In this document: piece by piece, positions 1 through 6,254 of the stretch
Position numbering within the stretch: position 1 is the first letter of the stretch
Layout: each line of letters begins with the position of its first letter
Notes under the pieces: generated by a model
What the model was told of the DNA's origin: nothing
Database searches by the model: none
Seen by the model: the letters and a program-made list of their open reading frames with translations, nothing else
Assembly (NCBI GenBank): GCA_900554625.1
Contig: USHP01000034.1
Coordinates: 1-11,281 of the forward strand
Direction of reading: 5' to 3'
Origin: an uncultured Eubacteriales bacterium
GTDB taxonomy: Bacteria > Bacillota > Clostridia > Oscillospirales > Oscillospiraceae
Length of the DNA: 11,281 nt
Translations under genes and position numbers: made by a program

Positions 1-108
1 GTCTGTCAGTTCGGCACCGGGCACACGGCCCTGGGCGCATAAAATCTGGATGCGCCGCTTCGAAACACCCCATTTTTCAGCCAGTTCTTGTGCAAGCAGA
101 TAGCGCAT
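1..108 (-). CDS. Small helix-turn-helix DNA-binding protein (5' part, runs off the left edge)
   Basis: The minus strand reads 36 in-frame residues from an ATG at 108 to the window edge, with no stop. The peptide begins MRYLLAQELAEKWGVSKRRI, and the pattern LAEKWGVSKRRIQxLCxxGRVPGA fits a MerR/excisionase-type helix-turn-helix: helix 1 at about residues 5-12 (AQELAEKW), turn GVS at 14-16, and recognition helix at about 16-25. Small proteins with this start in Clostridia are usually under 100 residues and often act as regulators or antitoxin-like partners, but the partner gene would lie outside the window. A GGGTGAT ribosome binding site sits 5-6 bases before the ATG. It is transcribed away from the tRNA gene. 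Whether it is a phage or plasmid excisionase, an antitoxin or a plain regulator cannot be decided from this fragment. Confidence 0.7.
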   Translation of the reverse strand, partial: MRYLLAQELAEKWGVSKRRIQILCAQGRVPGAELTD

Positions 109-239
109 AAAATCACCCGGAATGAAGTATAGCGCTTGGTGCGAACAAAATCAAGGATTCTCCCTCATCTTATTTGCCTGTGTTCCCTTATGCCGCTGTT
201 GATTTTTCTTCTCAGGGCGCAAAGGCGCCTATTTCTCCC

Positions 240-268
240 TTGACAAAAGGTGGGGGTATCATTATAAT
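240..268 (+). promoter_or_regulatory. Consensus sigma-A promoter for tRNA-Pro
   Basis: TTGACA at 240-245 and TATAAT at 263-268 are both perfect consensus hexamers with an ideal 17-base spacer. Transcription should start near 275, giving a leader of about 57 bases before the tRNA that RNase processing would remove. A short GGCGC/GCGCC hairpin lies just upstream at 216-229. Confidence 0.85.
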
Positions 269-331
269 AATACGTGCTGATTCTTTGCCCTGCTTATAGA
301 GTAGGGGAGGGGAGCGGCGGAAAAAGTTCAT

Positions 332-408
332 CCGGGTGTGGCGAAGCTTGGTATCGCGCTTGGTTCGGGTCCAAGAGGCCTCGGGTTCGAATCCCGACAC
401 TCCGACCA
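332..408 (+). tRNA. tRNA-Pro (anticodon CGG), acceptor stem imperfect
   Basis: The cloverleaf can be read directly. The D-arm is GCGA/TCGC with a GG-containing loop (341-357 region). The anticodon stem CTTGG/CCAAG encloses loop TTCGGGT, giving anticodon CGG for the proline codon CCG. A 5-base variable region follows, then T-arm TCGGG/CCCGA with loop TTCGAAT, and an encoded CCA at 406-408. The 3' acceptor strand CACTCCG (398-404) calls for a 5' strand CGGAGTG, but the sequence has CGG-GTG (333-338). Either one A is missing, leaving a 6-bp stem with a bulged T, or the stem starts at 332 with a C-C mismatch at pair 2-71 and a G-U at pair 4-69. The remainder looks fully functional, and the strong promoter and terminator argue for a live gene. 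A single-base sequencing or assembly error is a real alternative. Confidence 0.9.
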
Positions 409-413
409 CAATT

Positions 414-460
414 GCAGCCGGTTTTACAGCGAAAATGTTGTAAAACCGGCTGCTTTCGTT
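414..460 (+). terminator. Rho-independent terminator after tRNA-Pro
   Basis: There is a perfect 15-bp inverted repeat, with left arm GCAGCCGGTTTTACA at 414-428 and right arm TGTAAAACCGGCTGC at 439-453. The loop has 10 bases and TTTCGTTTT follows. It starts 5 bases after the tRNA CCA. Confidence 0.88.
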
Positions 461-639
461 TTGACCGTTACACGGACCGACCACTGGTGTGGATTTATGG
501 AATAGATTCGATTCACTCCTATTAAACAGAAAACTTTTTCCTGCGTCCAATTTCCAGGCGGGCAAAAAGTCTCCTACACAAGGGAATTAGATATGCCAAA
601 ACTGCTGAAAGTCCTAAAAATAACTGTAAATAGCCATTT
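461..639 (+). other. Intergenic stretch with an unexplained hairpin, no convincing gene
   Basis: This is part of the 353-base gap between tRNA-Pro and blaI. One structured element stands out: ACTTTTT-CCTGC (533-544) pairs with GCGGG-c-AAAAAGT (558-570), a 12-bp stem with one bulged C and a 13-base loop. A 26-codon reading frame begins with ATG at 593 behind an AAGGGA and ends inside the next terminator stem (stop at 671-673); I do not call it a gene. No good promoter was seen between 461 and 530. The stretch may hold a small RNA or be decayed sequence. Confidence 0.4.
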
Positions 640-681
640 CAGCCGGAAGCGGAGAGGTTCTGCTTCCGGCTGACGTTTTTT
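640..681 (+). terminator. Orphan rho-independent terminator upstream of blaI
   Basis: CAGCCGGAAGC (640-650) pairs perfectly with GCTTCCGGCTG (662-672) around an 11-base loop, followed by ACG and six T (676-681). The T tract lies only on the plus-strand exit side, so it ends rightward transcription. The tRNA already has its own terminator, and no gene lies between the two, so its purpose is unclear. It may insulate blaI from read-through or end an unannotated RNA. Confidence 0.85.
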
Positions 682-692
682 GGAAAAAGGGG

Positions 693-721
693 TTGACAAT
701 TCTGTCTACTGATAGTAGAAT
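693..721 (+). promoter_or_regulatory. Promoter of the blaI-M56 operon
   Basis: TTGACA at 693-698, a 17-base spacer and TAGAAT at 716-721 form a strong sigma-A promoter. The -10 overlaps operator 1. Transcription should start near 728, just before operator 2. Confidence 0.85.
705..719. promoter_or_regulatory. BlaI-type operator 1
   Basis: TCTACT-GAT-AGTAGA is a perfect 6-3-6 palindrome lying across the spacer and the -10 box. BlaI/MecI-family repressors bind short dyads of this kind in their own promoters. Occupancy here would block RNA polymerase directly. Confidence 0.82.
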
Positions 722-728
722 ATAGTTG

Positions 729-743
729 TCTACTGGAAGTAGA
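729..743. promoter_or_regulatory. BlaI-type operator 2
   Basis: TCTACT-GGA-AGTAGA repeats the same half-sites as operator 1 with a different central triplet. Centre-to-centre spacing is 24 bases, a little over two helical turns, so two dimers would sit on nearly the same face. It lies between the expected transcription start and the ribosome binding site. Confidence 0.82.
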
Positions 744-761
744 ATAAAGGAGGTGCAGAAA

Positions 762-1121
762 ATGCCTGAATACAAATTGGGGGAGATTGAATCCCTGTTC
801 GCTGATATTATATGGAGCAATGAGCCCCTTAGTTCCCGTCAGCTGGCAGAACTTGCGGAAAAATCCCTGCAATGGAAGCGTACCACAACCTACACCATTT
901 TGAAACGGCTGTGTGATCGGGGGCTGTTTCAAAATCAGGGCGGGACGGTAACATCCTGTGTAAGCCGCCAGGAATTTTATGCCCGGCAAAGTGAGAAGTT
1001 CGTTGACGATACCTTCGGCGGCTCTCTGCCGGCCTTCCTTGCGGCTTTCGGCAGCTGCAAGAAGCTGTCTCAGTCCGAAATTGACGAAGCCCAAAAGCTG
1101 ATTGATGCCATGCGGGGGTGA
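762..1121 (+). CDS. blaI: BlaI/MecI/CopY-family transcriptional repressor
   Basis: This 119-residue protein is the usual size for BlaI/MecI repressors. Residues 5-70 form the winged helix-turn-helix: LSSRQLAELAEKSLQWKR precedes the recognition helix around TTTYTILKRLCDRGLF (41-56), the signature part of the family, and the wing follows. Residues 70-119 (FYARQSEKFVDDTFGGSLPAFL onward) are the helical dimerisation and cleavage region. I chose ATG 762 because AAAGGAGG at 747-754 is correctly spaced; an in-frame TTG at 726 would place the start inside operator 2. The product should bind the two palindromes at 705-743 and repress its own operon until the downstream membrane peptidase signals. Family members regulate beta-lactamase, PBP2a or copper genes; no such target is visible here, so the regulon is unknown. 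The gene symbol reflects family membership only. Confidence 0.9.
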   Translation: MPEYKLGEIESLFADIIWSNEPLSSRQLAELAEKSLQWKRTTTYTILKRLCDRGLFQNQGGTVTSCVSRQEFYARQSEKFVDDTFGGSLPAFLAAFGSCKKLSQSEIDEAQKLIDAMRG

Positions 1122-1125
1122 GAAT

Positions 1126-3513
1126 ATGGAGACCGTATTTTCTCAGGTTTTGAACATGAGCCTTACTGGCAGTGCGGTGATTATGGTGGTAATCTTTGCC
1201 CGGCTGCTACTGAAGCGCTTTCCTAAGATTTTCTCTTACGCCCTGTGGGCGGTGGTGCTGTTTCGGCTGCTGTGCCCGGTGTCTGTGAGCGCTTCCTTGT
1301 CCCTGCTGGACTGGCTCCGTCCGGAGATAACCACCGTTTCGGAAAGAACCAGCGCTGTGTCCTATCTGCCGGTGCGCTATGTGTATACCAGTGAAAAGGA
1401 TAACCTGCCGCAGCCAACGCCCCCGCAGGAGACAGACACCCATCCTTCCCAAGAGAAAACCAGCCCATCCGTATCCGTTATGACCGTAGCTGCGTATCTC
1501 TGGGCTGCAGGCGTATGCCTGATGGTTCTGCGCAGTGTCGTTCAGTACCTGGGCTTGCGCCGGAAACTGGTGGGCGCCATTGTATACCGCGGGGAAGTCT
1601 ATCTGGCGGATTACATTGATACCCCCTTTGCCTTGGGTATTCTGCGTCCCCGGATCTATCTTCCGTTCCAGACTCCCGTGGAAGAACGGCGTTACATCAT
1701 TGCCCATGAGCGCCACCATATCCGCCGGGGCGATCATGTGATAAAACTTCTGGCTTACGGCGCTCTTTGTATCCACTGGTTTAACCCGTTGGTCTGGACA
1801 GCTTTCCTTCTGGCGGGAAAAGACATGGAAATGAGCTGTGATGAGGGGGTCATCCGCATACTGGGAGAACACATCCGGGCGGATTATTCTGCTACGCTGC
1901 TGCGCCTGGCTACACATAAACATACCATCGCCGCATCGCCCCTGGCCTTTGGCGAGGGTGATACGAAAGGACGGATTCAAAATATGGCAACGTGGAAAAA
2001 GCCCAAGCTTTGGGTCAGCATCTTGTGTCTGGTGCTGTGTATCGCTGTGTTTGCCGCCTGTGCGGTGAATCCTGCGGAAGAAAGTACCCCACCCGACGCA
2101 GCAAGTGAGATTCCCAGCACACCGGAGACGACAGCCCCGACCCAGCCGTCGATAGAAGAAACACAGCCGACCTATCAATCCGAATTTACCAACAGCGACG
2201 GCAGAGTATCCTTCCATATCGATGCCCCCATGCCCCGGGAGATTGAAGAAGGTGTGATTCTGGAAGCCGTACCCCACTATCTGACAGAGGAAGATGTGAA
2301 GCGAGCCGCTTACGCCATCTTCGGAGAGGATGCCTATTTTACGGAAGCGCCCCCGCAGTTTGAAATCTACACCGCAACCCGGGAGCAGCTGGAAGCCGCC
2401 ATTGAGCGGATGAAGCCGTACACTACCCCGGAAGCCTGGGAGTATCTTATGGGATCGAAGGAAGCTGCGGACCAGGCACTGGAAAAACAGATTCTGGAAG
2501 AGAATGCTGCCATGACATCTGAACTGATAGCGTCTTATCAGAAAAGCCTGGAAAACTTCCGCCTGGATTATCCGGAGGAACCCTGTAAATGGACTTGGAA
2601 GAAAGATGCGTATTATTGTTATGCACCGGAACACGTTAGTGAGAGGAAGCTTGCTGGGAATAATGATTCCATTCGAGCCTTTGTAGAGGCAGATGGAATC
2701 TCATATCAATTTGATGCGTCTACCAGAGATGAAGAAGACTTCAAAATCAACATTATTAGCGCCTGGCCCAGTTGGCCTGCGGGATGGCCAGAATTGGATG
2801 ACAAGGCCCTGGTGCGAAATCTATGCGCAGAGGAGCCGACGCAGGAGCAGATTGCCCAAGCCTGTGCGGAAGCGGAACGGATCCTGCGGGATATGCAGCT
2901 GGGACAGTGGCAGGTTTATGATGTCCATGTGGAGCTGAACCCCTACATCAATACCGACATGACGTTGTATGAAATCTGCATCCAGGCAGTTCCGGTATTG
3001 GAGGGCGGCGCTGATGTTCGAAGAATACAGCATGGGAATATCAACCAGGCTTCTGAAGATCCGGCACCGGATAATTACTACCTGACCCGGGCAGAATTCC
3101 AGTTTGCCCCCAATGGGGAATTGCTCTACTTGAACGTCAAGTCGCCTATGGATACCACAGTGGTCAGCAGGACCAATGCGGTCTATTCGGTGGCGGATCT
3201 GCTGGACTTGGCGGAAAAAACCTTGAAAGATGCCGACATCAATTACTACGGAATGGATGTAGATGAAATGGAGTATGAGGACGCCAAATGCGACGTGACC
3301 ATTTCGGATATACAAACCGGAATGGCCCGTGTCCGGGTGGAGGGAACGAAGGAGATGTATCGGTATGTTCCGGCATTGTCGCTGATTGGCACTTGTACCT
3401 ATACTTGGGGTGGTTCCCCATGGGAGCCGGGATATGGTAATCCACAAAATTTCCTCACTATCAATGCTATTGACGGCAGCATCATCGACAATCCGGGAGC
3501 GCCAAGAACCTGA
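1126..3513 (+). CDS. M56-family (BlaR1-like) membrane metallopeptidase with a large non-PBP extracytoplasmic domain
   Basis: This 795-residue protein is the sensor-protease partner of BlaI. Residues 1-320 hold the M56 unit: membrane segments near 13-30, 38-58, 118-140 and 213-231, then zinc motif HERHH at 194-198 (HExxH), third-ligand region EMSCDE at 235-240, and a last membrane segment at about 296-316 (VSILCLVLCIAVFAAC). A Thr/Pro/Glu-rich linker (about 320-350) leads to some 440 exported residues. Classical BlaR1 ends in a penicillin-binding domain with SxxK and KTG motifs; I see neither at suitable positions. The tail (PHYLTEEDVKRAAYAIFG..., ending NAIDGSIIDNPG) resembles my memory of the DUF6034-type domain of gut Firmicutes, unverified. 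ATG 1126 follows GGGGGTGAG and lies 4 bases after the blaI stop, so the two are co-transcribed; an upstream TTG (1102) is inside blaI. The signal sensed is unknown. Confidence 0.88.
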   Translation: METVFSQVLNMSLTGSAVIMVVIFARLLLKRFPKIFSYALWAVVLFRLLCPVSVSASLSLLDWLRPEITTVSERTSAVSYLPVRYVYTSEKDNLPQPTPPQETDTHPSQEKTSPSVSVMTVAAYLWAAGVCLMVLRSVVQYLGLRRKLVGAIVYRGEVYLADYIDTPFALGILRPRIYLPFQTPVEERRYIIAHERHHIRRGDHVIKLLAYGALCIHWFNPLVWTAFLLAGKDMEMSCDEGVIRILGEHIRADYSATLLRLATHKHTIAASPLAFGEGDTKGRIQNMATWKKPKLWVSILCLVLCIAVFAACAVNPAEESTPPDAASEIPSTPETTAPTQPSIEETQPTYQSEFTNSDGRVSFHIDAPMPREIEEGVILEAVPHYLTEEDVKRAAYAIFGEDAYFTEAPPQFEIYTATREQLEAAIERMKPYTTPEAWEYLMGSKEAADQALEKQILEENAAMTSELIASYQKSLENFRLDYPEEPCKWTWKKDAYYCYAPEHVSERKLAGNNDSIRAFVEADGISYQFDASTRDEEDFKINIISAWPSWPAGWPELDDKALVRNLCAEEPTQEQIAQACAEAERILRDMQLGQWQVYDVHVELNPYINTDMTLYEICIQAVPVLEGGADVRRIQHGNINQASEDPAPDNYYLTRAEFQFAPNGELLYLNVKSPMDTTVVSRTNAVYSVADLLDLAEKTLKDADINYYGMDVDEMEYEDAKCDVTISDIQTGMARVRVEGTKEMYRYVPALSLIGTCTYTWGGSPWEPGYGNPQNFLTINAIDGSIIDNPGAPRT

Positions 3514-3556
3514 TTGCAGCGTAAGAAACAGAAAACAAGCGGAATATAACTATCAA

Positions 3557-3590
3557 AAAAGGTCTTGAAACCTCGGCTTCAAGACCTTTT
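3557..3590. terminator. Bidirectional terminator between the M56 gene and the HAD gene
   Basis: AAAAGGTCTTGAA (3557-3569) pairs perfectly with TTCAAGACCTTTT (3578-3590) around an 8-base loop. A-rich and T-rich ends on the two sides let it serve both converging transcripts, the M56 gene from the left and the ZIP-HAD unit from the right. Confidence 0.88.
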
Positions 3591-3606
3591 GATATGTTAT
3601 CAGAAA

Positions 3607-4248
3607 TTATTCCCCCTGCAGAAGTTCCAGCAGTTCCTGGGTTGTGTGGGCAATGGCTGCAGCGCCGGCTTCTAGCATTTCATCAATCTCTCCATAGCCC
3701 CAGCTGACGCCGATGGTGGGGATTCCGTGTGCCTTGGCGCCGATGACATCGTACTTGGTGTCACCAACCATTACCATGTTTTCAGCGCTTCCGTTTTGCT
3801 CCAGCAGGTAGGCAATCACAGCCTCTTTGGAACTGCGGGAGGTATCCATGGCGGCGCCGCAGATTCTGTCAAAGTACCGTGCCAGATCAAAGTGTTCCAG
3901 AATCTCCACCGCCATAGGCTCTGGCTTGGACGTGGCCACGAACAGCTTGTGCCCCTGGGCTTTCAAAGTTTCCAGCAATTCCGGGATGCCGGGGTAGGGG
4001 GCGTTCTCAAATTTGCCGATGGGGATATAGCGGCTGCGGTAAATTTTCGTGGCGTTCTCCAGCTGATCGGCAGGGACGCCAAAGCGGAGGAAGGTATCGT
4101 GCAGGGGCGGGCCGACAAAGACCCGCAATTCCTCCCGGGAAGGAATTGCAATGCCGTAATGCTCCAGGGCAGGGATCACGCTGTTGATAATTCCCTCGCC
4201 GGAATCGGTCAGGGTTCCGTCTAAATCAAACAAAATCGCTTTATGCAT
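3607..4248 (-). CDS. HAD-superfamily phosphatase, phosphoglycolate phosphatase/pyrophosphatase-like
   Basis: The 213-residue length and motifs place it in HAD subfamily IA. Motif I is FDLDGTLTDS with nucleophile D8 and acid D10. The helical cap follows (about 17-85). Motif II is VATSKP (T106/S107), motif III is K141 in SSKEAV, and motif IV is VGDTKYDVIGAKAHG with D163 and D167. The order YGIAIP...FVGPPLHDTFLRFGV is typical of Gph/PpaX-like enzymes of Firmicutes, which dephosphorylate phosphoglycolate, pyrophosphate or other small phosphoesters; substrate cannot be fixed from sequence. ATG 4248 follows GAAAGGA at suitable distance. It lies 24 bases after the ZIP transporter stop on the same strand with no terminator between, so it is probably the second gene of that transcript. 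A functional link to metal uptake is only an inference, although HAD enzymes need magnesium. Confidence 0.88.
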   Translation of the reverse strand: MHKAILFDLDGTLTDSGEGIINSVIPALEHYGIAIPSREELRVFVGPPLHDTFLRFGVPADQLENATKIYRSRYIPIGKFENAPYPGIPELLETLKAQGHKLFVATSKPEPMAVEILEHFDLARYFDRICGAAMDTSRSSKEAVIAYLLEQNGSAENMVMVGDTKYDVIGAKAHGIPTIGVSWGYGEIDEMLEAGAAAIAHTTQELLELLQGE

Positions 4249-4272
4249 AATGGATATTCCTTTCGTGCGGGA

Positions 4273-5028
4273 TTACGCCAGCAGGAAGTCGGACAGGAGC
4301 ATCAGACAAAATCCTGCCAGCAGAGCATAGGTTGCGCCGCTCTCGGCGCCGTGGGCGTGGGTTTCCGGAATCATTTCGTCACTGATGACATACAGCATGG
4401 TGCCTCCGGCAAATGCCAGAGCAAAGGGGAGAATAGCGGTTGCCACACTGACCGTCAGATAACCCACCAGAGTGCCGATGACCTCCACCAAACCAGTGGC
4501 AAAGGCAATGACAAATGTCCGTTTGGGCTTGATTCCGGCAGCCAGCATGGGGGCAATGATGACCATGCCTTCCGGGACATTTTGCAGAGCAATACCGCCG
4601 GCGATCAAAAGCGCATCGGCGTTGTTCCCGGAGCCGAAGCTGACACCGGCTGCGATACCTTCCGGCAGATTATGGATGGCAATGGCGGAAACAAAGAGCA
4701 GAACCTTATCCAGGTTTGCACTGCCAGGGTGATGCTCTGCATCCCCGCCGGCTAGATGGTGCAGATGGGGCACCAAACGGTCAATGAGATTCAGGCAGAC
4801 TGCGCCGGCAAAGATTCCGGCGATGGTAATGACAATACCCATTTCCCCGCCGTAATCCAGGGATGGGAGAATCAGACCCAACACAGCAGCAGCCAGCATG
4901 ACACCGGCGGCAAAGGCCAGTACCACATCACTGAAGCGGTGGGAAATTTTTTTGAATGCAAAACCAATCAAAGCACCCAGTACCGTGGCACCGCCAACGC
5001 CTAGGGCTGTTAAAAAAACCAGTTTCAT
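4273..5028 (-). CDS. ZIP-family divalent metal transporter
   Basis: This 251-residue membrane protein has about eight hydrophobic segments. It carries the two ZIP metal-site motifs, HNLPEG (119-124, segment IV) and QNVPEG (149-154, segment V), which line the binuclear metal path in ZupT/BbZIP-type carriers. A histidine-rich loop between segments III and IV (HLHHLAGGDAEHH, about 88-100) is the usual cytoplasmic metal-binding loop. A DEMIPETHAHG stretch (217-227) follows segment VI. The family imports zinc, and also iron or manganese in some members; the metal is not decided here. I chose ATG 5028 because AGGAGGTG stands immediately upstream; an in-frame GTG at 5034 lies within that ribosome binding site. 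The HAD gene follows after 24 bases. No clear Fur/Zur/MntR box was recognised in the promoter. Confidence 0.92.
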   Translation of the reverse strand: MKLVFLTALGVGGATVLGALIGFAFKKISHRFSDVVLAFAAGVMLAAAVLGLILPSLDYGGEMGIVITIAGIFAGAVCLNLIDRLVPHLHHLAGGDAEHHPGSANLDKVLLFVSAIAIHNLPEGIAAGVSFGSGNNADALLIAGGIALQNVPEGMVIIAPMLAAGIKPKRTFVIAFATGLVEVIGTLVGYLTVSVATAILPFALAFAGGTMLYVISDEMIPETHAHGAESGATYALLAGFCLMLLSDFLLA

Positions 5029-5053
5029 ACGCACCTCCTAGTATTTGCGTCTC

Positions 5054-5082
5054 ATTATAACATATGTGACGAAAAGATACAA
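5054..5082 (-). promoter_or_regulatory. Promoter of the ZIP-HAD operon
   Basis: On the minus strand TTGTAT (5077-5082), a 17-base spacer and TATAAT (5054-5059) form a sigma-A promoter. The ribosome binding site follows about 15 bases later, so the leader is short. Confidence 0.8.
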
Positions 5083-5160
5083 TGTTTTTGCGTAATTGCT
5101 CAAAATTTACAATTTTGGCAAGGGTGAATTTGGATGGAAATTGCCGACAATATAATACGA

Positions 5161-5213
5161 AAAAATCCCCCAAAAGCTGCTGAATCCCGGTTTCTCAGCG
5201 GCTTTGGGGGATA
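5161..5213 (-). terminator. Terminator of the radical SAM gene
   Basis: On the minus strand, ATCCCCCAAAGC-c-GCTGA pairs with TCAGC-a-GC-TTTTGGGGGAT, followed by a run of T. The stem is about 17 bp with one mismatch and one bulge. It starts just after the stop codon at 5216-5218. Confidence 0.83.
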
Positions 5214-5215
5214 AT

Positions 5216-6058
5216 TTAATGCTTTTCAAATCGTCGGGTATAACCGCATTTGCGGCAAAGTTCCTCGGCCGCTTTTCTTCCGCTGAATCCCTGATAGATT
5301 GCCTGGGCACGGGGAGTGGCTAAGATCTGTTCCAGGGAATCGGAAAATAGATTTCCCAGGGCCAGGTCTCCTTCGTGATCCAGGCAGCAGGGGACCACAG
5401 TGCCATCGCAGAGGATACCAATTTGATCCCGCAACCCGTAGCAGAACACCTGCTCTCCGCCTTCCGGTGCCGCAAGATCCGGCCAATCAAATTTTACGCC
5501 ATATTCCAGGAAAATCCGGTTTCCGATCTCCGTCCCTCTTCGCTGCACATTCCAGGGTTTTGAAAAAACAGCCTCCATAGCACAGAGAATTTCTTCATTC
5601 CGTGCTTCGGCGCCGCCTTGATTCCACAGACGATATACTACCAGTTTTTGCCCTTGCGCTGCCTGTCCAAAGGCGAAGCATTGGCGCAGATATTCAGAAA
5701 ACGGAATGTCCAAATCATTCGCCTCAAAGGCGTGCAGGGAAATGTTGACTTTATGCAGGGCAGTTGCTTGCAGAAGGGTTTCCTGCTGTTTTGCCAGCAA
5801 AGTGCCGTTGGTAGTCAGAATCACTTTGAAACCAAACTGCCCGGCCAGAGACAAAAGTTCTGCCAGTTGGGGGTGGCAAAGCGGTTCGCCCATAATGTGA
5901 AAATACAGAAAATCCGTCCACGGCCGCAGCTTCGGCAAAAGAGAGGCAAATTCCGCCTCCGTCATAATCTGACGCTTCCGCCGGGTACCAGGGCAGAAAC
6001 TACATCGCAGGTTGCAGACATTGGAGATTTCTACATAGATTTTTTGAAAACGTCTCAT
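5216..6058 (-). CDS. Radical SAM protein with a SPASM/twitch-like C-terminal cysteine cluster
   Basis: This 280-residue protein begins almost directly with the radical SAM site: VCNLRCSFC gives C15, C19 and C22 (CX3CX2C) for the 4Fe-4S cluster that cleaves S-adenosylmethionine. MGEP (56-59) is the SAM amino-group motif, and ILTTNGTLL (80-88) and KVNISLHAF (103-111) are later barrel strands. The C-terminal part carries C206, C217, C224, C225, C268 and C271 in an FC...LCDGTVVPCC...LCRKC arrangement, as in SPASM or twitch domains with extra iron-sulfur clusters. Such proteins modify peptides, enzymes or small molecules. There is no RRE/PqqD-like leader-binding domain and no obvious precursor peptide beside it, so a RiPP role is not supported. 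The start is fixed by GAGGAG 5 bases upstream. It stands alone with its own promoter and terminator. Substrate unknown. Confidence 0.87.
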   Translation of the reverse strand: MRRFQKIYVEISNVCNLRCSFCPGTRRKRQIMTEAEFASLLPKLRPWTDFLYFHIMGEPLCHPQLAELLSLAGQFGFKVILTTNGTLLAKQQETLLQATALHKVNISLHAFEANDLDIPFSEYLRQCFAFGQAAQGQKLVVYRLWNQGGAEARNEEILCAMEAVFSKPWNVQRRGTEIGNRIFLEYGVKFDWPDLAAPEGGEQVFCYGLRDQIGILCDGTVVPCCLDHEGDLALGNLFSDSLEQILATPRAQAIYQGFSGRKAAEELCRKCGYTRRFEKH

Positions 6059-6085
6059 AAGACTCCTCGACTTTTGTTTTCCACC

Positions 6086-6114
6086 AGTATAGCATAACCG
6101 TCACACGCTTTCAA
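6086..6114 (-). promoter_or_regulatory. Promoter of the radical SAM gene
   Basis: On the minus strand TTGAAA (6109-6114), a 17-base spacer and TATACT (6086-6091) make a good sigma-A promoter about 28 bases before the start codon. Confidence 0.78.
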
Positions 6115-6254
6115 TGAAACGGACAGGTTTGCGGTTATTTTTTCTCAACAGGGGTTCTTTTGCCAAAAGCCGACAGGTGCTTTGTGGTAAACTGACTTCA
6201 GGAAAAGAATATCCAGATACGCAGCCGAATCTGGCGGAACAGGGGAGGATTCCG

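Noticed and set aside
726..761. Upstream TTG start for blaI
   Set aside because: It would begin inside operator 2 before the ribosome binding site. AAAGGAGG points to ATG 762.
1207..2634. Long 475-codon minus-strand frame opposite the M56 gene
   Set aside because: It is fully antisense to a well-supported gene with clear M56 motifs, and its translation has no domain-like pattern. It is a shadow of codon bias.
762..3513. Beta-lactam resistance operon
   Set aside because: Only the regulator and a BlaR1-like protease are present; no beta-lactamase or PBP gene is in the window and the sensor domain is not PBP-like.
5029..5034. GTG start two codons upstream for the ZIP transporter
   Set aside because: The GTG is part of the AGGAGGTG ribosome binding site for ATG 5028.
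6114..6254. Longer N-terminus for the first small membrane protein (ATG 6114)
   Set aside because: There is no ribosome binding site, it overlaps the divergent radical SAM promoter, and it would bury the signal peptide. ATG 6255 has GGGGAGG.
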